Source: Mesaphorura yosii
Lineage: Eukaryota > Arthropoda > Collembola > Poduromorpha > Tullbergiidae
Assembly: GCA_009869945.1 (NCBI GenBank)
Contig: WIXG01000056.1
Coordinates: forward strand, 229,477 to 293,476
Reading direction: 5' to 3'
Length of the DNA stretch: 64,000 nucleotides
Shown in pieces: positions 34,865 through 45,221 of the stretch. The stretch's first letter is position 1. Each line of letters opens with the position of its first letter. Below the pieces are notes generated by a model that worked only from the letters and a program-made list of their open reading frames with translations, did not search any database and was not told the DNA's origin. A program made the position numbers and the translations under genes.

Positions 34865-36329
34865 ATGGTGATCCACATCGACGAAGAGACGCCGCTCCGC
34901 GAGAAAGTGGTTGCCCGCACGAGGAACCAACCCAAAGTCCCGGCCCACTACCGCTCAACCTGGTCTTCACCTCCGCAGTTCTTCCACGAGAACTCGTACA
35001 ACATTTTCTTTGATTTGGTCATCCTGATCGTGACATTTGCTGAAATTGCACTGGTCCTCTACCTGTCCGTCACACATTTCTTGCACTCGGAGCGCGATGT
35101 CGAGGGAATGGCCATGCTCCTGCCCATCGTGCTCAATTTCATTGGGGTCATGTATTTCTTGTCTAAGTACGTACGTATTTCTCAAATTGAGATTCAGATT
35201 CCAAATGACTTCATATCAGTATGCACGGTTTAACGGTCATTTTGTTTTGTCTTCCCTTTAATACTTCGGCCTTAGCCCGGAAGAGCGGTTTCAATTCGAG
35301 ACGATTGGTTGCACAAGATGCTGCACGGACATCCTGCAGTTTCCCGTATTTGGGCCCGTGCTCACGTAGGGAAGATTAATCACAATTCATTTCCCATTTG
35401 TGTGATTGTTCTAATGAAACCTTGATGCAGTGCATTCATGATCTTGCTGATTTCTACTGGCTGGTCATACAACATGGAGAATTACCAGCGACTTGAGGCA
35501 TCCGCGGTCAAAATGCGGCAGGCCACAACGTTCTTCTCTGCTGCTCCAGAAGCCCTCGTTCAATTGACTGTGTTGCTGATAAGCGAGACGGACCTCCTCT
35601 CTCTTGACAGTAAGTCTTACTTACTTAGGTGGTGGCATTAATGCCTACACGCTCCCATTCACAGAATACTTTGAGATCGCCGTCGTTCTCGTCGCCGTCA
35701 CGGCCATCGCCGAGGCGAACACGTTCAGCCTGATTTCAAACTACTTTCGAATCTTCCACAAGTACGAAGAGGACGACTGGCGCCTGTCGCACGAAGCCAA
35801 ATTCTGGCAGAAGTTTTTGCTCTTCACTCACGCATTTACTTCCATCGGCTCGCGGCTGATTGCGTCTGCTTTTCTGAAAGCAGGACTCTTTTACTACTTC
35901 CGGGTTAACTTTGCCATCGTGCTGGTCATCTCCCTCCTCCTCGAAATAGCGTACCGCACCACGTTTTACTACACCGCCCGGTTCCTCAAAAACGTCTGCC
36001 TCGGGCACAACATCCCAAGCGGCTGTTATGAGTCTATGAACTACGCATGGCGAGAAACAATCCTCAGTTTCGGCTTCCAGTCGCAAAACGTGCTTGTCCA
36101 GTCGTGGTTTTACCTGGAGAGCATTGCCTTCTTTGTCTTCTGGGTCCTGGCCGTGGATCAAGGTCCTGTGAAACAGTTTTCTGATCAACTTGGTTGGGTG
36201 CGTGAGATGCTATTCTTGCCTAGCTCCATTCTCTTCTGCACGCTGACGGCCCTTTCGCTGTTTATGCTGTTAGTCATTCATTGTACCAGATTGTTCATTA
36301 TTCGTGGACCGTTTTATGAGAGAAGATGA
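34865..36329 (+). CDS. XK-related (XKR)-like membrane protein, 411 aa
   Basis: Exons 34865-35166, 35276-35365, 35431-35609 and 35665-36329, introns of 109, 65 and 55 bp. About eight to nine hydrophobic segments. The family's most recognisable block is present: RQATTFFSAAPEALVQLTVL, matching the ffgaaPqlllQlyil pattern of XK/XKR proteins after TM3. Other supporting regions are FFDLVILIVTFAEIALVLYL near the N-terminus and CCTDILQFPVFGPVLT before the block. Mammalian XKR8/XKR4/XKR9 are caspase-activated phospholipid scramblases, while XK partners with VPS13A. No clear caspase site was identified in the short C-terminal tail (RLFIIRGPFYERR). Confidence 0.6.
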
Positions 36330-37018
36330 ATAAAAGATCTGGAAAAACATAACCTACCAAAAAGGTGGTAAAGCACGGCAAAGACCAAGCCAAGCCAAGT
36401 GCCAAGTACCAGCCGCAGAAACTCGACGTATTAGTTTATCGTTCGTGTCTTCCTTATTTTTGCGTTTGTGGTCTGTCTCAACCTCTACTGAATTCGTCCC
36501 GCACCATCGAACAATGCTGCTATACTCTGAACTTAATATAATCGAAAAATCCAAATATGGCAGAATTAAACTGAGACCGACTCAAATTATTTAATGTGCA
36601 TCACCTACCGTAATGCTGTGTTAAGTCGCCTTTCTTTCGCTTTGCATATTTTGTGGTTGACAGGATGAATGATGACAATGATTAGGCATTTTAACAAAAG
36701 CTTGTTACGTTTTCTTTTAGGGCCCAAGCAACGGCACGGACACGAACGTAACACTAGAAACTGTAACCTTGCACTTTATGACGAATTAATTAACAGTATA
36801 GTTATAGTTTTTAATGTTGTTGTGTCAAACTGCGTGACAGTTGATGCGCAGAGGCTCAGCCTTAACATGACCGTTATGTCCAGACGTCTTTTCTGCACTC
36901 GTCCCCTCCGTGCTCCGTGGAAAATTTACGATTCGTAGTAAATACGGAAGTCAAGGCAGCACTGTGGTAGTGCCAGTCTGGTGAAGGTGCGACTGGACTC
37001 CTAGCCTAATTGTTTGGG
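36330..37018. other. Intergenic region, no gene seen
   Basis: About 0.7 kb without a supported exon. It contains the 3' flank of the XK-related gene (AATAAA-like ATGAATAAAAG directly at its stop) and the upstream promoter DNA of the Gly/Tyr-rich peptide gene. Confidence 0.4.
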
Positions 37019-37026
37019 TATAAATA
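37019..37026 (+). promoter_or_regulatory. TATA box of the Gly/Tyr-rich peptide gene
   Basis: TATAAATA, 111 bp upstream of the start codon at 37137. This leaves room for initiation near 37050 and a 5' UTR of about 85 nt. It is the clearest TATA box seen in the window. Confidence 0.65.
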
Positions 37027-37136
37027 AGCCGTTTTCAGCACAAATGTATGAATCAGCCTTCATCGTCCTGCAGTGACTCAGTTAACCGCCAAGAGGCATC
37101 TTTGTGAAATCGGAGCACAAAATCGACGTCGACAAA

Positions 37137-37706
37137 ATGGTGAGCGAACAGAGCAAATCTTTTGATTTTGGTGTCTCAATCTTTAATTCTTGCCTTCTAT
37201 TTCATACAGAAACTTTTCGGAGTGTTGTTGGGCGTATTCTTGATTGTGCTGGTCATCAGCTGCGTCGTGGACGCTCAATACGGCGGATACGGTCGTCGAG
37301 GTAGAACATAGAAAAGTTTAAAGATATCCGAGTGCATGTCACATGGAGCCGGCAATTTAATGATGGCCAACTCTTATGCAATTGCAATGCTGCAGGGTAC
37401 GGACGAGGTTACAGAGGATATGGCGGCTACGGAGGAGGGTATCGAAGAGGTACGTACTTATCTTCTCCGAAGAGTTTCGCATCGTTACTGATTTGACTTT
37501 ATTAAACTTCTTGTCTCGTCCATTCCATTCTTTTAGGTTACGGCCGACGTGGTAAATGAACACCAAAAACCAAACCCGAATTGGGCGTTTTGCAACAAGA
37601 ATTATTCGTAATTGACTTCATAATCAGTAGTCGTAATGTATTTTCCTTTGTAGGATATGGTGGAGGCTACGGGTACGGAGGCTACGGCGGTGGCTACGGC
37701 AAATAA
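37137..37706 (+). CDS. Secreted Gly/Tyr-rich peptide precursor, 71 aa
   Basis: Five exons: 37137-37139 (the ATG alone), 37210-37300, 37396-37449, 37537-37551 (15-bp microexon) and 37654-37706. Each later junction splits a Gly codon in phase 1, so the 54-bp and 15-bp exons are symmetric and can be skipped without a frameshift. The protein starts with a signal peptide (MKLFGVLLGVFLIVLVISCV, then VDA-Q) and continues with YGGYGRR, RGYGRGYRGYGGYGGGYRRG and GYGGGYGYGGYGGGYGK. The composition resembles nematode YGGY (NLP/caenacin) antimicrobial peptides and shell- or cuticle-type GY-rich proteins; these are convergent low-complexity families, so homology is not claimed. Confidence 0.8.
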
Positions 37707-38153
37707 CAGACCACAACATGTCGAATTTACAACTGTATTTACAACTGCGTGGTTATTTTGCTGCATTCTCTCATTTTGGAATGGAACGCGACAACTACAA
37801 AGACAAAGAGGAACATAGAATTTATTCTTGGACGTAGGCTGTATCTTGCTACTTGTGTAAATAAATTACATTAATTAAATCAGATGTTGAATGCTTCTCC
37901 TTCGAGCAATGCTGTGGTCAGCCACACAGTAATTACCAGCGGCCACTTTGTTTTTAGTCAGCCGGAATTAGGAAGGAGAAATTGTTCGATTAATCAAGCC
38001 TCGTGTAGGAAGGACGAGAAGATTCCCATCTAATGAGCTTGCACGCTCACAATTTCCACATCCGCCTGATAATAGATTTAATGAACACTATAACTTCTGT
38101 GTCAAGAAACCAGGAGTCATTAATCTCATTAAGCATCCCAGTGCGAACACAAA
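37707..38153. other. Intergenic region, no gene seen
   Basis: About 0.45 kb: the 3' UTR of the Gly/Tyr-rich peptide gene (AATAAA near 37859) and the promoter of the next Gly-rich gene. Confidence 0.4.
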
Positions 38154-38840
38154 ATGTTGTACGTCCAGGGCTCCGTGTTCGCCTTCGTGGTTCTGGTCTT
38201 GTCACCGGCCGGGGTACACTCAGCCGATCTTGATTTCAGTGGGCTTGACTTGAACATCCTAGACAAGATTGGGCCAAACACTGGACCATCGGGCCCGGAA
38301 CCACGCCCAGAGGTAAGCGCCTGTCTAAATAAAATGATATGCACCATACTTACGCATGCCGACGTGTGTTTTCAGCCTCCAAGTCCTCCAACTCCAGCCG
38401 TCGACCCGGGAAAATGGCAGGTTCAAGGCAAATACAACACTTGGTACAAAACATCATCATCATCGTCTTCTGATCCGAACATGCCCATTCCGCCTATGCC
38501 CACCATGCCTCCAATGCCACATTTCGGAGGAGGAGGAAGATTTGGACACCACCATTCGAAGGTTAATTTCGGAGGTTCAGGGGGATTTGGGCCTCAGCCG
38601 ATGCCCCATTTTGGAGGTGGTAGTTTCGGAGGAGGAGGATTCGGACTTCCACCGATGCCCAGCTTTGGTGGGGGTGGATTTGCAATTCCACAGCCGCCCC
38701 CAATCCCAAGTTTTGGTGGTGGTGGATTTGGCCCGCCTCCTCCGAACTTTGGTGCGGTTCCTGACTTTTCAAACATGTTTGGTGGTGGCGGCGGACGCGC
38801 GAACAATGGAGGATTCAACTTTGGTGGCTCATTTCGTTAA
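38154..38840 (+). CDS. Secreted Gly/Pro/Phe-rich repeat protein, 207 aa
   Basis: Exons 38154-38312 and 38376-38840. The 63-bp intron has GTAAGC and TTTCAG borders, is a multiple of three and contains no stop, so an unspliced form would add 21 residues. The start at 38154 gives a signal peptide (VFAFVVLVLSPAGVHSADLD). The mature C-terminal half consists of irregular repeats of the form P-P-M/I-P-x-FGGGGFG (for example FGLPPMPSFGGGGFAIP). The low-complexity Gly/Pro/Phe composition suggests a structural secreted material such as cuticle or silk-like protein; no conserved domain is seen. It is tail-to-tail with the last ABCB gene. Confidence 0.75.
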   Translation: MLYVQGSVFAFVVLVLSPAGVHSADLDFSGLDLNILDKIGPNTGPSGPEPRPEVSACLNKMICTILTHADVCFQPPSPPTPAVDPGKWQVQGKYNTWYKTSSSSSSDPNMPIPPMPTMPPMPHFGGGGRFGHHHSKVNFGGSGGFGPQPMPHFGGGSFGGGGFGLPPMPSFGGGGFAIPQPPPIPSFGGGGFGPPPPNFGAVPDFSNMFGGGGGRANNGGFNFGGSFR

Positions 38841-38849
38841 AGAAAATTC

Positions 38850-38855
38850 TTTATT
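38850..38855 (-). terminator. Poly(A) signal of ABCB transporter T4
   Basis: AATAAA on the minus strand, 58 bases after the T4 stop codon (38913-38915) and 10 bases beyond the plus-strand stop of the Gly-rich gene. Cleavage would therefore fall in that gene's coding sequence. Confidence 0.6.
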
Positions 38856-38912
38856 TCTATCACCAGGTTGGGTTAGAATTACAATCACAATGCATAAACA
38901 ACTAAATGCGTA

Positions 38913-41900
38913 CTACAAGGCAATGTGGCTCATTTTCATAAAGCTGTGGTAGAACCCTTCGAGCGCCTGCAGTTCCTCGTGCGTTCCCCACTCGGTAATC
39001 TCGCCATGCTGCACGACTCCGACCAACTCAGTGTTTTCAATTGGCTTTGGACGACTCGAGAGAACGATCGTGGTCCGACCAGCTCTTACTTTGTCTATCG
39101 TGTCACAGACAGCCTATAGAACAATCCAAACTCCAAGTTTAGTCTACAGATTTCGATTTCCCGTATAACTACACGGCGCACGGCAGGCTCTCTTTACCTT
39201 TTCGTCCGAAGGGTCCAAGGCGGAGGTCGGTTCATCGAGGAGCAGGATTTTCGGGTTCCTAATGAGTGCTCGTGCGATCGCAATCCGCTGCCTCTGCCCT
39301 CCTGTCAGGTGAGAGCCTTTTTCTCCAACAAGCGTCTCATAGCCCTGCAAATTGGCAAAGTATAAAGCAGCTACTCCACAGGTCATGCCAATGTTCTCTT
39401 ATTCAGAATTATTCAAATGACGTGTGACCCTCACCTCAGGCAGCCCCTCAATAAAGTCTTTGATACCGGCGGCTTCCGCCGCTTGCTCCGCCAGCTCCCG
39501 TAATTTACTATCATCCTCTTCTTCCTCCTCGTCCTCTTCTTGACCGTCGTCTCCGCCCATCGGCGGCGATGTGTATCCGTATTCGATATTTTTTCCGATC
39601 GTTGTGTTGAATAAATTGGGTTCTTGAGGCACGTAGCCAATATTCGCTCGCAAAAACGCAACGTTCATCGTGCGGACATCCACACCATCGACAAACTGCA
39701 ATGCACATCGAACAAAGGCCTTGGTCAAAGTCAAAAGTCTAATCGAGGAAGGCGCAGCAGTTACTTTTTACTTACCACTTGCCCCATGTTTGCATCGTAA
39801 AACCTGAGCAGTAGGCTGTAAATCGTCGACTTTCCACAGCCGTACGCGCCGATGATCCCAACGTACGACTCGGCAGGGATGTCAAAGGTCACTCCACGGA
39901 AAACGTATACGTTTGGCCGCGAGGGGTAACTGAATACGACTTTGTCGAAGGTGATTCGACCGTCGATCTTGGGCGTTTCACCCTCGTCGTCCAGTGGGTC
40001 GATGGTGGACTCCAGAGTCATCAGACGGTCAAGCAGCGCGGCAGCAAGCTTGGCCTTTGTGAAATCGGGAATGTACGACGTGACCTGACCGACAGCGACT
40101 GCACAGAATGCCAGTGCGAAGAAGATCCTGATGTTTATCAAAAGCGCGAGCAGAATTTTATTTCCTTTGTCATTTTTCAAATGGCACCCGCACCAACCAG
40201 ACAGTTGCCGAGGTCTCGGCTCCCGACTTACTTGAATAAATTCTTTGGAGTCAGGAGGTCAATGTCAATTAAATGCCCTCCAAAGTCAAACGAAACTCCC
40301 AACAGAATGAAAATCACACCCTCCGATAAGGCAAATGCGAAACTGTACACGAATACTTGGCGGTGTCCTTCCCTGAAATAGTGAGCGAATTAGCTGACAA
40401 TGAACACTTAAATGAAAAGATAAATGCTTAACTCGACGTACACAAATGCAGGTTCCAGAACATCATTGAATTTCTCCATCACGTCCTTCTCCCTGGACAA
40501 ACACTGCACGGTCCAAATATCCTGCACTGATCGCGTTGTAATCTAAACAAGAGTGTCGTTTGACTTGACTACTAAGAGTCTGAAGGGTTTCGAGATCGAG
40601 TTCACATTTCCGTGTTCAAAGTTCTTACTCGAAGGGCACTCTCCATGAGAGCGGCGGCTTTTCTTTGCCCTTTCGTGAGAATATTCACTTGGAGCCAGAC
40701 AGCGAATATGAAAATCGGAAGAGCGAGGAAAACCCCAATGGCGAGCCTCCATGAAAATATGAGAGTAATGATAATGGCGCAAGAAACTGAGACAAGTGCG
40801 CTTAGGGCCGTGCCAAGACGGCCTCCCATCGCCTGCAATTTGAAGAATCTGATCATTGTCATTGAAATCAAACACATTTTACACACTTGACTTACGTACA
40901 GCTTTTAGAAAGGGTGCATCGACTGCTAAACGCGTGTAGAGTCTCCCGGGTGCATTCCTCACTTCATCAAACCAGCTTGCCGGTTGTCTCAAGATATTAA
41001 CGTAAGTTATCACACGAAACCGAAGAGCCAGCGATTCGCCTGCCCAGTTTACAAACAATCCCTAAAAGCATAAATTTGCATGTTGACAACGTGAAGACCC
41101 CCAAATTTCTTTCAATCAATCGAACCCTCATCCAGTAGCCAATTCCAGCAATACCGGCCAGCAGAAGCAAAAGTTCCACCCAATAAATTGCGTAACTCAG
41201 CAGCTCGTCGCCTGTTTTCGAGAATGTCTGAAAATGTCAGGATCAATTAAATCCCACGCGGTTCCAAATTTAGCTCGGTAAAACTACAAATCTTACCCCG
41301 AATATTTCTCCGTAATACATTGCGAAAATGGGAATTATCATTCCACTCAAAATGCAGCCGACTCCACCCGCAAGCATGAGTTTCCAGTCATCTTCGAACG
41401 TCGTCTCAAGAATTGACCAAACGCTTGGGTACTTTGTGGGCAGATTGGCGATTTCCTCCGCTTTCTTGACAATGTCCGCACTTGTCGGCTTTTTCTTGTC
41501 TGGGCGCTTGCTAGGGTCGAGTGTGGTGTGGAGATCGTGATCCTCTTCCCTAAGCGCAAACATTAACAATTAGCATGCAGGTGAAATTGCAATTGCAAGG
41601 CTTGAAAAATGACTCTTTACGGTTGAGCGTCCGCTAGTTGAGCCTCGTGTTCCTCCAGGCTAATTTTATCACTTAATTTCTCGTCTTCAACCATTTTGGC
41701 GTAGATGCCACCCTTCTGCATTAATTCCTCGTGGAATCCGTGCTCAATAATAAGACCATTCTAGGAGAAACTCAGAAACTTGACATTTTGCAAAAAGCTT
41801 CCAGTTCTATCTAATTCTACCAACCACAGCTGGCAGAAAAAAGTATTCGTCAAACTCCGTTTAAATCATTTTAAAACTGGCCATAATCCAGTCCGGCGTA

Positions 41901-44890
41901 AGGAGTTACACATATAGCAAATGTGATTGATTTTACCTGCATAACATAAATCATGTACGCGTGCTTGATTGTTGAGAGCCGATGGGCGATCCTGTCAAAG
42001 CCAATAGAAAGCGTTTTAGAAAAGAAAGTGTCGCGAGAATTCCATTGCTGATTACTCGAATTGTCAATTGTGATTTACTTACACGATGGTCGTTTTTCCT
42101 TTTCTCATTCGCCTGATATTTGCGTGGATCGTGTCGGCTGTCGTAGCGTCCAAGCACGAAGTGGCTTCATCCAGAATCAGAATTGGGGGATTTATCACCA
42201 GTGCTTCAGGACAGAAGGTCGGTCTTAGGGTTCGAATTCTTCACAATTCACAATTTAAAACTCGAAAGGCGTAGCAGGTTTACCTCGTGCGATGGCCAAG
42301 CACTGTCTTTGGCTCGTTGACAGCTGCTTGCCAGTGATTCCGATGAGCGTGTTGTAACCCTTCAAAAATGTGTGGATGCGCAATATTATAGGACAAACCA
42401 AATGTTAATTAGTTCCGAAATTAGGGAATTACTTGAGGCAAATCTTTGATGAAATCGTGCGCGCACGCATATTTGCTGGCTTTCAGTATCTCTTCGAAGT
42501 GCAGTTTCTTCCTTCCAGCCCGAATGTTTTCCCAAATCGTTCCCTGTTGAAAAACGGGATTCTGCGCCACGACGCCAATGTTATTCCGGAGCCAGCGCAC
42601 GTTTAGTGTTCTCAAGTCGTACTTGTCGATCGTGACTCCACCCGACTGCGGGTCATAAAATCGCAGCAGAAGGTTCAAGATCGTCGTCTTGCCCGAACCG
42701 GAATGTCCGACAATCGCGTACGTTTTACCCTCAGGCAATTCCAGTGTGAAGTCAGACAGAACCTTTCAATCCAAAGAATTCATGTGTCGTACCGTCGATG
42801 TGTGCATGTAAGCGAACATTTTCTTACGTTTCGTTCTGGCCTCGACGGATACGCGAATGTAATCGAAGAGAATTTGATTGAGCCACGCAACGTTCTGGGT
42901 TGAGTTCCTTTTTTACTCGATGCATCAATCTGGGGCACAGAAGTCAGGATCGGCATGAGAATTCGCGTGGATCCGTAAGCGACCGCGATCGTTGACGTAA
43001 ATGGGAGGACGTTTCCAAGAGCGAAAGTGGCCATCGATGCACTGAAAAATGTCTGCAAATTCGTAACGGTCGTTCAATCCAGAATTCAGTGTGCATTATT
43101 TTCTACGAAAGTGGATATACCGTGTAAATATCTCCAGGTGTTATCGTTTTATGCAGAAGCATATTGCAACCGTACCAAAATGCAAGCGCATACGACCCAT
43201 ACAACAGAAGGTACATGAGCCCCGTTCCCACCCCAATCATGTGGAACTTCTTAATGGCCATTTCAACCCCTTCCTCAAGGGCGTCAGCAAATCTAGAATC
43301 AATATGAAATTAGTGACTGAGCCTGATCGCCTTTCCCCTATGTTTGAATGTAGAACTCAATTCATTAAAGTCTGTACAAACGCTAACCTTCTCATCTCTT
43401 TCAGTTCGGTCCCAAATGCGGTAACAGTTCGAATTCCACGCAAAACTTCCGCCGAAATGGCTCCAGCCTCGCCAAATTCTTTTTGTTGGTCGACTGATCG
43501 CGACGCAATTAGCTAGAGCGGAGGATTAGGAATAAATTCAATTAGATTAATGCATCCGTTGCTTCTGCGTCAGGAGGGCAAGTATGAAGTTACGAAGCAC
43601 GTTATCAAACCTTCGTAAGGATCAAAGTTTTGGCCACAATCAAGGGCGTGGTTGACATCAAGATGAGTGTCAGATCCCGATTTGTCATTGCACCCAGCCC
43701 ACAGGCAATTCCAAATGTCACCAAATACTCAAGCACCATGCTGAATTTGTGGCCGATTCCTTCACGAATGCGCTCAATGTCACTGCACACGGTGCAAAGC
43801 AATTGGAATTTTGTGATTAAGGTCTGTGCTAATTCGAATTCAGTTGCGCAATTTGAAATACTCACTCTGCAAGTTTGATTGTCAAGTCGCCAGCCGGGTG
43901 TTCGTCAAACCATCCAATCTCCTGCTTGAGAACCTGCTCCAGAAACTTCTTCCGGAGCTCGTAGACTTGATTCTCGGCAGCCCACTCCCAGCAGTAAACC
44001 TGCACAAATGTCGCAAGGCCGACGATGACCCCGATGTACATAAAGTACGTGGAGAAGAGCGAAATGTACTCCACAAATTCGTCCTTCGTCAGCAGATCAA
44101 CAGACTCGAAAAAGTCAATTTCGTTCGAGCCCGTTTCGTTTTGCAATTTCTTGACGACTTTCGTGAAAATGCTCGTGAAAGTCGGGAGATGGAAATGGGT
44201 TGTATTTGGATCGCGGGATGATTCATTTGCGTAGCCCTTGATGGACTGCTGGATGAAAGTGTTGGACATGGAGCCAAACAGGAGCGCAAGGAGTGGGAAT
44301 CCTGCGCCGTGAATGCACGTGAAGAGTGTCCCGATGGCGAGAATCATCTTGTCGTTTGGTGTTGCGAAGAAAAACTGGATTTCAAGGACAAAGACGCATT
44401 AAATCATAATCGACACGATTCTTATTTCGCGAATTCGAATTCTTATCGTACCAAGTCCATAAGTTCCTTTATAATTCCCGCTGACTTTTCTTGTAATGAC
44501 GGTCCTTCTTTTTTGTCCTTCCCCTTGCCTTTGCCCTTGGCCTTCTTCCGTTTGTGATCATCGTCATCGCTTTCGGACTCGGATTCACTAAATTAAATTC
44601 ATTTTGCTTTCAGGCTCTGCGTACTTACGACTGGCTTAAAATCTGTTGGCATTCGCTTACTCTTCGCTGGGTGGTGGCTTTCCGGAGCCGGACGCTACTT
44701 CATCGTCATCTGAGCCATCAACTTTGATTGTTCTTCTGCGAATTCAAATTCGAACTAGAAAGTTGCTCCTGTGAAACTGAAAAATAGTCCAGAGGATTTA
44801 CCCTTCTTTCTCGCCATTACCGCCGATCGTTTCTAGCAAGGCTTTATTCTCAGCAGCCAGCTTCAATGCAGCCTTCTTGAACCTGTCCAT
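38913..44890 (-). CDS. Full-length ABCB transporter T4, partly degenerate second ATP site
   Basis: Start ATG at 44890 ([20 protein letters not shown]), followed by an acidic then Lys-rich cytoplasmic leader ([17 protein letters not shown]). TMD1 lies at about 44380-42780, with a glycosylable first loop (NESS, NTTH, NETG). NBD1 (42780-41950): Walker [10 protein letters not shown]-loop VAQNPV, signature LSTSQ at 42309-42323 instead of LSGGQ, Walker [14 protein letters not shown]-loop IAHRLSTI intact. TMD2 lies at about 41570-40180. NBD2 (40110-38913): Walker [10 protein letters not shown], signature LTGGQ, Walker [13 protein letters not shown], but the H-loop reads VLSSRPKPI, Ser (39054-39056) replacing His. 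Composite site 1 (NBD1 Walkers plus LTGGQ) is near-canonical; site 2 is weakened. Plasma-membrane P-glycoprotein-type exporters normally move lipophilic compounds; the substrate is unknown. Confidence 0.85.
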
Positions 44891-45221
44891 CCTGTCCGGC
44901 TCTGCTTACCGTGAAATACAGAAATATGGCCCTGAGTTTTTAGCGTTTAAGGACATGCGTCGAAGGAGCCGACGTCAGAAGACTGGCTCGGTGATAACAT
45001 GCCATGAATGGGACTTCCGGGTCTGCAATGTACTCCGTTTGGCTATTCAGATATGTGTGCGTGACCACAAGCTGATCAGGAATTGTCAGTCAGTACAACG
45101 TTTATGTTTAATAGGCAAATGACAAGTGAGCACACCACAATAGATTACAGACCACAAGTCTTCTGGATGAGTCTTTATTGCATAATTACGCATAAATAAA
45201 AGACATAGTAAACACATAAGT
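44891..45221. other. Spacer between ABCB genes T3 and T4
   Basis: 331 bp. It contains the T3 poly(A) signal (minus-strand AATAAA at 45174-45179) and the T4 promoter/5' UTR. The gap implies separate transcription units. Confidence 0.5.

Noticed and set aside
35610-35628. A 19-bp 'intron' in the XK-related gene using the first AG
   Set aside because: Far shorter than any other intron here. The next acceptor at 35664 gives a 55-bp intron and a correct frame.
42225-42240. GGTTCGAATTC, resembling a tRNA T-loop
   Set aside because: It lies in an intron of T4, and no acceptor stem, D-arm or anticodon arm can be folded around it.
43091-43516. Plus-strand open frame of 141 codons
   Set aside because: It lies antisense to TMD1 exons and introns of ABCB gene T4 and has no domain or signal peptide.
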